DNA from: an uncultured Prevotellaceae bacterium
GTDB lineage: Bacteria > Bacteroidota > Bacteroidia > Bacteroidales > Muribaculaceae
DNA length: 32,573 nt
Direction of reading: 5' to 3'
NCBI GenBank assembly: GCA_900318645.1
Contig: ONLH01000038.1
Coordinates: 1 to 32,573, forward strand
This document shows, in pieces, positions 24,420 to 29,871 of the stretch (positions are counted from its first letter, which is position 1; each line of letters starts with the position of its first letter). Under the pieces are notes generated by a model. That model was not told the origin of the DNA and made no database searches. It saw nothing but the letters and a program-made list of their open reading frames with translations. Made by a program: the position numbers and the translations under genes.

Positions 24420-24851
24420 TTATTCCGGATTTTTCTCGTTTTCCTGTTTCTCAAGCTGTGCCTTGATACCAAGCCATTTCCTATAATTCAGGATGCACCC
24501 CAAAATCGCCAGAATGCTGGTGATGATGAGAACAGCAACAATGGGTGCAGTGAAATGCTGGATTTTAAACACCTGAAGGATACAGAGGAATCCCATGGCG
24601 ATAATGATTAAAAAAAAGTTCCAGCCGGCATTTTCCTTATCCTGTTTGGTGTTTACAGGTCTGAAGTAATCGGCAAACAATACAAAGATCCAGCCGACAA
24701 ACACGGCTAAATGATACCAGTCACTCTCATGGAGCACGTTTGGCCAGTGGTCTGATATAATGTGACAGATCTCTCCACCAAAGAGAAGTACCAGTGAAAT
24801 GATTCCCAGTGTGATAGTCAGTGTCGTCTTATTTGCCTTTTCGGTCATCAT
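24420..24851 (-). CDS. Small membrane protein of unknown function, probable ECF sigma target
   Basis: 143 aa from the ATG at 24851. An ATG at 24878 gives 9 more residues but lies at or before the transcription start expected from the ECF-type promoter at 24883–24910, so the inner start is preferred (a further ATG follows directly at 24848). Four hydrophobic segments are visible: TITLGIISLVLLFGG, LAVFVGWIFVLFADYF, FFLIIIAMGFLCILQVF and APIVAVLIITSILAILGCIL, followed by a charged tail (QLEKQENEKNPE). I do not recognise the family. Its promoter matches that of the ECF sigma gene at 26102–26575, so it is probably a member of that regulon, perhaps an envelope-stress protein. Confidence 0.7.
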   Translation of the reverse strand: MMTEKANKTTLTITLGIISLVLLFGGEICHIISDHWPNVLHESDWYHLAVFVGWIFVLFADYFRPVNTKQDKENAGWNFFLIIIAMGFLCILQVFKIQHFTAPIVAVLIITSILAILGCILNYRKWLGIKAQLEKQENEKNPE

Positions 24852-24882
24852 AATCGTTATGTTTTTTATTGTTTTCACCCGT

Positions 24883-24910
24883 TAGACGCACCATGCTGTC
24901 AAAAAACTAC
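24883..24910 (-). promoter_or_regulatory. ECF-type promoter of the small membrane protein gene
   Basis: Minus strand: GTAG (24910–24907) + 18 bp + CGTCTA (24888–24883), with a T-run right after GTAG. The promoter of the sigma gene itself has the same elements with the same 18-bp spacing. Confidence 0.65.
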
Positions 24911-24920
24911 AGTTTTAACC

Positions 24921-24954
24921 AAAAAAAATGTTTCAAGCCATCAATGCTTGAAAC
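24921..24954 (-). terminator. Rho-independent terminator of the 78-aa membrane protein gene
   Basis: Perfect 9-bp stem GTTTCAAGC (24930–24938) / GCTTGAAAC (24946–24954), loop of 7, followed on the minus strand by a run of eight T. Confidence 0.85.
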
Positions 24955-24987
24955 ACTATCCCTTATAATGGGCCTTCTTTGAGGCGG

Positions 24988-25224
24988 TTATCGTAGTTCG
25001 CCAAAATCAAACCGTCCCCATTGCCGCTTGTCGCGTTTAGCGTCATTATCCATCCATGTCTTGCGGATGAAGTAGGCTCCCCCGATGGCGATGCCCGCGA
25101 TACCGACAATCATTAGGGCTGTTGTGAGCCAAGTGATGCCACTGGTGAGTGCGCTGAAAAGAAACAGGAAGGCGCCACTCCCCAGTAGCATCAATGAATT
25201 CTTTATGTTCATGTAGGTATCCAT
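24988..25224 (-). CDS. Small membrane protein of unknown function
   Basis: 78 aa with two hydrophobic segments (about 8–28, LMLLGSGAFLFLFSALTSGITWL; about 32–52, TALMIVGIAGIAIGGAYFI) and a basic, polar tail (KTWMDNDAKRDKRQWGRFDFGELR). Family not recognised. It has a housekeeping -7 box upstream and a strong terminator downstream, so it is its own unit although it sits between genes of the ECF sigma group. Confidence 0.65.
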   Translation of the reverse strand: MDTYMNIKNSLMLLGSGAFLFLFSALTSGITWLTTALMIVGIAGIAIGGAYFIRKTWMDNDAKRDKRQWGRFDFGELR

Positions 25225-25275
25225 CTTGTGTAATGTCAGATTTTAAATAAATGAGTATCCCTTGCGATCTCATTG

Positions 25276-25307
25276 CAAAGTTAGAACCGGCACTGCATCT
25301 GGTCAAG
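25276..25307 (-). promoter_or_regulatory. Promoter of the 78-aa membrane protein gene
   Basis: Minus strand: CTTG (25307–25304), a 20-bp spacer and TAACTTTG (25283–25276). The -7 box is a full match, the -33 a partial one. Confidence 0.6.
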
Positions 25308-25379
25308 AAAATTTTTGGGAAAATGAGCGAGTGTAAAATTATTTTACGCTAATGTGTCTAATTATTTGACACTTCAGTC

Positions 25380-25439
25380 CATCAGATGTGAGAAATGGAG
25401 GATAGGCCTCTTGTGCCACGTCCTCCATTTCTTGATGGT
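25380..25439 (-). terminator. Strong hairpin after the sigma/membrane-protein operon
   Basis: Perfect 12-bp stem AGAAATGGAGGA (25392–25403) / TCCTCCATTTCT (25422–25433), extended by CCATCA (25380–25385) with TGATGG (25434–25439) around a bulge. No T-run on the minus strand, so it may stabilise the mRNA end rather than terminate. Confidence 0.55.
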
Positions 25440-25460
25440 GGGTTGCAATATTTTGACTTT

Positions 25461-26087
25461 TTATTCTCCGCTGGTCAGATCGTTGATCTGGTCAAGCATT
25501 TCATCGGTCGTGCGTTGCATCTTGCGATAGAAGGACAGGCCCAAAATTCCACCGATGATGCCGCCGATGGCAGCGCCGATTGTGACTGCTATCATGAATG
25601 GACCAGTCAAGGTGACGCCCATGGGAACCGCTTGAACCCGATAAATCTCGTACAGGTACCAGGGTGTCCATATCAGCAGCAGGCTGTAGCCGATGAGCAA
25701 CTGACGGCGCCTGTTTTTCTTCATGATTGTCAGTTTGCGGGTGGTCTCAACCAGGTCATCGGCCATGTGGTTCACATCGATGCGGTTGATGAAATAATCG
25801 GCAATGAACGAGGCCGCAAAGAAGAGGATCGTGAAGATGATAAATGGCCAAGCATAGTGATTATAGATAAAGTTCCAGATGATGATTGCACTCAAGGGCA
25901 ACAGCACGAGGAGATACCACGAGATGTTGCGATGAAGGCCTTTCATCTTGCTCTGGATGGACTTCTTGATGAGGTCCTCGTTGAGGCGGCCTTGTCGGTC
26001 CACCTTATTCTTGAGCTCGTTGATCTGCTGTCGCAGGTCATCAAGTTCGTTGAAGTCGTTAAAGTCGGTGTTAATGGGTGTTTCCAT
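25461..26087 (-). CDS. Coiled-coil membrane protein next to ECF sigma, candidate anti-sigma factor
   Basis: 208 aa. Residues about 10–45 are acidic then charged and heptad-like (FNELDDLRQQINELKNK, NEDLIKKSIQSKMKG) and would be cytoplasmic. Four hydrophobic segments follow: ISWYLLVLLPLSAIIIW, WPFIIFTILFFAASFIADYF, LLIGYSLLLIWTPWYLYEIY and PFMIAVTIGAAIGGIIGGILGL, the last a glycine-rich helix. The C-terminus is again polar (KMQRTTDEMLDQINDLTSGE). It is 14 bp from the sigma gene stop. There is no zinc-type anti-sigma motif, FecR domain or RseA-like domain. Its position argues for a membrane anti-sigma role; this is inference. Confidence 0.7.
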   Translation of the reverse strand: METPINTDFNDFNELDDLRQQINELKNKVDRQGRLNEDLIKKSIQSKMKGLHRNISWYLLVLLPLSAIIIWNFIYNHYAWPFIIFTILFFAASFIADYFINRIDVNHMADDLVETTRKLTIMKKNRRRQLLIGYSLLLIWTPWYLYEIYRVQAVPMGVTLTGPFMIAVTIGAAIGGIIGGILGLSFYRKMQRTTDEMLDQINDLTSGE

Positions 26088-26101
26088 ATCGATTGTGTAG
26101 T

Positions 26102-26575
26102 TTAATTCATTTGTTTAAGTTGTTCCTTGATGCGGTAAAGTCTTACAGAAACGTTCTTGACTTCGATACCGACAATCTGTGCGATTTCCTGGTAGCTCAT
26201 ATTCTCAAGCCACAAGAGCACGATGGCGCGGTCAAAGGGTTGTAGCCGCTGGATGCGTGCGTGCAGCATGTCGGTCTGGCGGTTGTCGGCATCGTTCTTG
26301 TCAAATAGGTCGATGCCTTCCATGAGTGGTTGCGTCTTGCGGATCTTTTTTTTGCGGTCGATAGAGATGCAGGAGTTGAGCGTCACCTTGTAAATCCAGG
26401 TCTTTAAGTCGCTCTTGCCGGAGAAGGATTCGAGTCCCTGCCATAGCTTAATCAGCGCTTCCTGGAAGAGGTCATCGACCTCCTCCTTGTCCTTGGAGAA
26501 CATGTAGCACACGGTGTAGATCGTGCCCTTGTTCTCGCGGATGATTTGCGCGAATTGGGATTCGTTCAGCTCCAT
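26102..26575 (-). CDS. ECF (sigma-70 family) RNA polymerase sigma factor 1
   Basis: 157 aa. The region 2 core is YMFSKDKEEVDDLFQEALIKLWQGLESF with the -10 recognition segment SDLKTWIYKVTLNSCISIDRKKK. Region 4 is IQRLQPFDRAIVLLWLENMSYQEIAQIVGIEVKNVSVRLYRIKEQL (helix-turn-helix). The promoter (26596–26623) is of ECF type, indicating autoregulation. The next gene 14 bp downstream may encode its regulator. One more copy of the same promoter (24883–24910) precedes a small membrane protein gene, giving at least a two-site regulon. Confidence 0.92.
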   Translation of the reverse strand: MELNESQFAQIIRENKGTIYTVCYMFSKDKEEVDDLFQEALIKLWQGLESFSGKSDLKTWIYKVTLNSCISIDRKKKIRKTQPLMEGIDLFDKNDADNRQTDMLHARIQRLQPFDRAIVLLWLENMSYQEIAQIVGIEVKNVSVRLYRIKEQLKQMN

Positions 26576-26595
26576 TGTTTTTACTCTTTTTATCC

Positions 26596-26623
26596 CTTAG
26601 ACGCAGGGGGTATCAAAAAAACT
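26596..26623 (-). promoter_or_regulatory. ECF-type promoter of sigma factor 1 (autoregulatory)
   Basis: Minus strand: GTAG (26623–26620), then TTTTTTTGATACCCCCTG (18 bp), then CGTCTA (26601–26596). The expected start is about 14 nt before the ATG at 26575. Confidence 0.65.
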
Positions 26624-26661
26624 ACACAATATTTCAATTTTTTTCTATTCCAGTTATGAAG

Positions 26662-26712
26662 TCTAGATTTTCTAGATGCTCTAGATAGTCTAGATAATCT
26701 AGATTTTCTAGA
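26662..26712. repeat. TCTAGAnnn array, six units, exact 9-bp period, supplying a stop codon
   Basis: TCTAGA begins at 26662, 26671, 26680, 26689, 26698 and 26707. The last unit contains the TAG stop (26710–26708, minus) of the ABC exporter. The period of three codons means every unit carries TAG in the same frame on that strand. Confidence 0.9.
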
Positions 26713-28537
26713 ACGTTTGCATATCTACCAGGTGCTTGTAGGCTCCCTGGCGAGCGATGAGTTCATCGTGGGTGCCGCGCTCAAGGATGCGTCCGTCCTG
26801 CATGACGCAGATCAGGTCGGCATTCTTGATGGTGCTCAGGCGATGGGCAATGACCAGCGTCGTGCGGTTACGCATCAGCTTGTCGAGGGCGTCCTGCACC
26901 AGGTGCTCGCTCTCGGTGTCGAGGGCGCTGGTAGCCTCGTCGAGGATGAGGATGGGCGGGTTCTTCAGAATGGCTCGGGCGATGCTGATGCGTTGGCGCT
27001 GACCGCCTGAGAGTTTGCAGCCGCGGTCACCGATGTTGGTGTCAAAGCCCTGTTCGCTTGCCATGATGAAGTCATAGGCATTGGCAATCCTCGCTGCCTC
27101 TTCAACTTGCTCGCGGGTAGCGTTCTCTACGCCGAAGGTGATGTTGTTGTAGAAGGTGTCGTTGAACAGGATGGCCTCCTGGTTGACGTTGCCCATCAGG
27201 GCGCGCAGGTCGGTGATATTGAACTGGCGGATGTCGGTCCCGTCGATGCTGATGCTACCTTCCTGCACGTCATAGAAACGAGGCAGCAGGTCGGCTATGG
27301 TCGTCTTGCCGCTACCGCTCTGCCCCACGAGGGCCACGGTCTGTCCCCGCTTGATATCAAGCGAGACGCCGTCGATAACCCAGGCATCGCCATAGCGGAA
27401 GCGCACGTCCTTGTATTGAATACCCTGTTGCATCTGGGTCAGGGAAACGGGGCGTTCGGGATTTTTTATTGGATTCTCGGCGGCAAGAATCTTGTCGATG
27501 CGCTCCATCGAGGCGAGACCGCGCTGGATGGAGTAGGCGGCCTTGGACAGGTCCTTGGCGGGATTGATGATGTTGTAGAAGATCACCATGTAATAGATGA
27601 ACTTGGGCGCGGTGAGACTACCTCCATGGCCGCCCAGGATGAGCGTGCCGCCAAACCACAGCACGATGGCGATGGTCAAGGTGCCCAGGAACTCGCTCAT
27701 GGGGTGGGCGAGGACATAGCGGCGGTTCATGCGCGTCTGGATGGAGCGGAACTTCTCGTTCTCGCCCTCAAAGCGGCGGCGCACCTTGTCCTCGGCATTG
27801 AAAGCCTTGATGATGCGTAATCCGCCGATGGTCTCCTCGATGTTGCTCAGCAGCACGCCCCACTGGTTCTGTCCCTCGAGGGAGACTCTCTTCAGGCGCT
27901 TGCCCACGCGGCCCATAATCCAGCCGGCGATGGGTAGCAGCACGAGCACGAACAGCGTCAGCTGCCAGCTGATGACAATCATCATCACCAGGCAAGCGAT
28001 AATCATGATGGGGTTCTTGAACAGCATGTCGAGCGAGGTCATGATGGAGTTCTCGACCTCGGTCACGTCACCGCTCATGCGAGCCATCACGTCGCCCTTG
28101 CGCTCGTTGGAGAAGAAGGCGATGGGCAGTGATGTCATCTTGTGGTAAATCTGGTTGCGGATGTCGCGCACCACGCCCGTGCGGATGGGAATCATGTAGA
28201 AGAAGCTCAAGTAAGAGCTGCCTGTCTTCAGACCCGTCATGAACACCAATGCTGCGGCAATGCATGCCAGCGCCGTTGATTGGCCATAGCGCTCGATGAT
28301 GCACTGCACATAGTAGTAGAAATCGTTGACGATCACGTCCTGCAGGCTACCTGAGCCCAGTGCCATGAATTCATAGTGGTTGGTGTTCAGCCCGAAGAGC
28401 ATTTCCAGGATGGGAATAATCAGGGCGAACGAGAACAGCGTCAGGAACGCGGCGAGCAGGTTGAACAGGATGTTCAACACGATGTATTTCTTGTAGGGCG
28501 GTACAAACCGCTTCAACAGTTGCCAAAAACCTTTCAT
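26708..28537 (-). CDS. ABC exporter, permease fused to ATPase (MsbA/lipid A exporter type)
   Basis: 609 aa. An N-terminal six-helix membrane domain (about 18–330; for example VLNILFNLLAAFLTLFSFAL and PIMIIACLVMMIVISW) is fused to an ATPase. Walker A is GQSGSGKTT (405–413), the signature is LSGGQRQ (509–515), Walker B is ILILDEATSALD (529–540) and the H-loop is IAHRLSTI with H565. Family members flip lipids or export drugs or peptides; MsbA is a plausible but unproven identity. A full-consensus promoter ends 5 bp before the ATG, so the mRNA is probably leaderless. The stop codon lies in a TCTAGAnnn array. Confidence 0.92.
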   Translation of the reverse strand: MKGFWQLLKRFVPPYKKYIVLNILFNLLAAFLTLFSFALIIPILEMLFGLNTNHYEFMALGSGSLQDVIVNDFYYYVQCIIERYGQSTALACIAAALVFMTGLKTGSSYLSFFYMIPIRTGVVRDIRNQIYHKMTSLPIAFFSNERKGDVMARMSGDVTEVENSIMTSLDMLFKNPIMIIACLVMMIVISWQLTLFVLVLLPIAGWIMGRVGKRLKRVSLEGQNQWGVLLSNIEETIGGLRIIKAFNAEDKVRRRFEGENEKFRSIQTRMNRRYVLAHPMSEFLGTLTIAIVLWFGGTLILGGHGGSLTAPKFIYYMVIFYNIINPAKDLSKAAYSIQRGLASMERIDKILAAENPIKNPERPVSLTQMQQGIQYKDVRFRYGDAWVIDGVSLDIKRGQTVALVGQSGSGKTTIADLLPRFYDVQEGSISIDGTDIRQFNITDLRALMGNVNQEAILFNDTFYNNITFGVENATREQVEEAARIANAYDFIMASEQGFDTNIGDRGCKLSGGQRQRISIARAILKNPPILILDEATSALDTESEHLVQDALDKLMRNRTTLVIAHRLSTIKNADLICVMQDGRILERGTHDELIARQGAYKHLVDMQTF

Positions 28538-28542
28538 GCCCG

Positions 28543-28573
28543 CAAAGGTAGTGCAAGCCGAGCGGAGAACAAA
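28543..28573 (-). promoter_or_regulatory. Promoter of the ABC exporter, ending at the start codon
   Basis: Minus strand: TTTG (28573–28570), a 19-bp spacer and TACCTTTG (28550–28543). The ATG is at 28537, which puts the transcription start at or within a few bases of the initiation codon. Confidence 0.75.
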
Positions 28574-28639
28574 ATAAAACCAAGTTTAATTTTTTCCCGA
28601 GGCGCCGCGCAGTTGTTTGGAAGGTGTAGTTCTGTAGTG

Positions 28640-28654
28640 CGAGCCATTGGCTCG
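28640..28654. repeat. Small hairpin CGAGCC-ATT-GGCTCG
   Basis: Perfect 6-bp stem with a 3-nt loop, overlapping the -33 region of the box at 28670. It may be a small extragenic palindrome or an operator. Confidence 0.4.
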
Positions 28655-28669
28655 TAAGAAAATTCAAGC

Positions 28670-28677
28670 TACCTTTG
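28670..28677 (+). promoter_or_regulatory. Housekeeping-type -7 box upstream of ECF sigma 2
   Basis: TACCTTTG about 73 nt before the ATG at 28751; TTG at 28647–28649 is 20 bp upstream. Confidence 0.5.
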
Positions 28678-28700
28678 TATAAAAAACAATAGAAACGGGT

Positions 28701-28727
28701 TTACATTTCCTTGGCCTGAAACGTCTA
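28701..28727 (+). promoter_or_regulatory. ECF-type promoter of sigma factor 2 (autoregulatory candidate)
   Basis: TTAC (28701–28704), 17 bp, CGTCTA (28722–28727). It resembles the sigma 1 promoters, with a different -35 word. The ATG is 23 nt after the -10 element. Confidence 0.5.
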
Positions 28728-28750
28728 TCAAGTGTAATTGACCCACGACT

Positions 28751-29242
28751 ATGACAAAAAGTGAATTGGAAATACTGTTCAAGACGCATTACACGGCGAT
28801 GTTCCGCCTGGCGGTGTCGTTGCTCTATGATGTCGACGAGGCGCGCGATGTCGTGAGCGACGTGTTTGCCTCGTTGCTTGACGGTGGTATAGCTATCAAG
28901 AGCGACAATGCCCGTGGCTTCCTGCTGACGTGCGTGCGCAACAGTTGCATCAATGTGATTCGCCACAAGCAGATGAGGGAACGCTTCATGAAACTCTACT
29001 CGACAAGCGCCGAGCCGCTTGCCGACGGTCCTGACGACTCAATGATGCTTGCCGAGTTGCGGGATTACATCGACACTCAATTGCCGCCGCTGTCGCGCCG
29101 CATCTTCACCCTGCGTTACCTGCAGGATATGACCTGCCAGCAGGTTGCCGATGCCGTGGGCGTGAGCCGCGTAACGGTCCATCACCACTTGTCACAGTCA
29201 CTGGAGAAAATCAATGCCTATTTCAACAACTCAAAACAATAG
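28751..29242 (+). CDS. ECF RNA polymerase sigma factor 2 (FecI-like)
   Basis: 163 aa. Region 2: FKTHYTAMFRLAVSLLYDVDEARDVVSDVFASLLDG, with RGFLLTCVRNSCINVIRHKQ as the -10 recognition/linker part. Region 4: LPPLSRRIFTLRYLQDMTCQQVADAVGVSRVTVHHHLSQSLEKI. It heads a sigma–FecR/DUF4974–receptor operon (5-bp and 4-bp-overlap junctions), the standard trans-envelope signalling arrangement of Bacteroidetes, in which the receptor's STN domain signals through the anti-sigma protein. It is distinct from sigma factor 1 at 26102. Confidence 0.92.
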   Translation: MTKSELEILFKTHYTAMFRLAVSLLYDVDEARDVVSDVFASLLDGGIAIKSDNARGFLLTCVRNSCINVIRHKQMRERFMKLYSTSAEPLADGPDDSMMLAELRDYIDTQLPPLSRRIFTLRYLQDMTCQQVADAVGVSRVTVHHHLSQSLEKINAYFNNSKQ

Positions 29243-29247
29243 ACGTT

Positions 29248-29871
29248 ATGGAACAGAACGATAAAATCCGTCTCTTGCTCGACATGCACGAGCACCCTGA
29301 GAATTATACTGACGAGCAGCTGGCCGCCATGCTTGATGACGAAATGCTGCTTCACTTGGCCACCGCCAAGCGCGCCATGACCGAAGTCCCTGAGCCCGAT
29401 GTGGATGCCGAGTGGCAACGCTTCGAGCAGGAACATTTCGCCCCGGTGAAAAACCGCCGCTGGCTCAAGGTCGCCGCCATGATAGCAGGCGTGCTCATGC
29501 TTTCGGCTTTCACTTATGCTGCCATCCATGCCGTGCGACACGGCGTCGTTGATCAAGCCAAAGAACCCACCGAGACTGTCGCCCCCGAGCCGCAGCCAGA
29601 ATCGACTGTAGGGCCTCGCCTTGGCGTGGCCGATACGGCTGCAGTAGCGGTGGAACCCGTAGTATTCGACAACCAACCGCTTGACCAGATGTTGGAAAAG
29701 ATTGCGCCTCACTATGGCTTGCAGGTCGAGTTCCGCAACGAGGACGTCCGCGCGCTGCGTTTCTACTTCGTGTGGCAGCCCGATGAGGACTTGGATGCGG
29801 TGCTCGAGCGCATCAACCTGTTCGAGAGTGTGAATATTAGTAAGGAGGGCAATACAATCGTGGTAGAATGA
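29248..29871 (+). CDS. Short FecR-like / DUF4974 anti-sigma protein
   Basis: 207 aa. An N-terminal cytoplasmic part (1–70), one membrane segment (about 72–92, WLKVAAMIAGVLMLSAFTYAA), a P/E-rich linker (about 103–138) and a C-terminal DUF4974-like domain (about 139–206: VFDNQPLDQMLEKIAPHYGLQVEFRNEDVRALR as separate pieces, ending ESVNISKEGNTIVVE). The central FecR beta domain found in most partners of FecI-type sigma factors is missing, so the membrane segment is joined to DUF4974 only by a linker. It overlaps the receptor start by ATGA. Role: membrane regulator of sigma factor 2, by position and domain. Confidence 0.82.
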   Translation: MEQNDKIRLLLDMHEHPENYTDEQLAAMLDDEMLLHLATAKRAMTEVPEPDVDAEWQRFEQEHFAPVKNRRWLKVAAMIAGVLMLSAFTYAAIHAVRHGVVDQAKEPTETVAPEPQPESTVGPRLGVADTAAVAVEPVVFDNQPLDQMLEKIAPHYGLQVEFRNEDVRALRFYFVWQPDEDLDAVLERINLFESVNISKEGNTIVVE

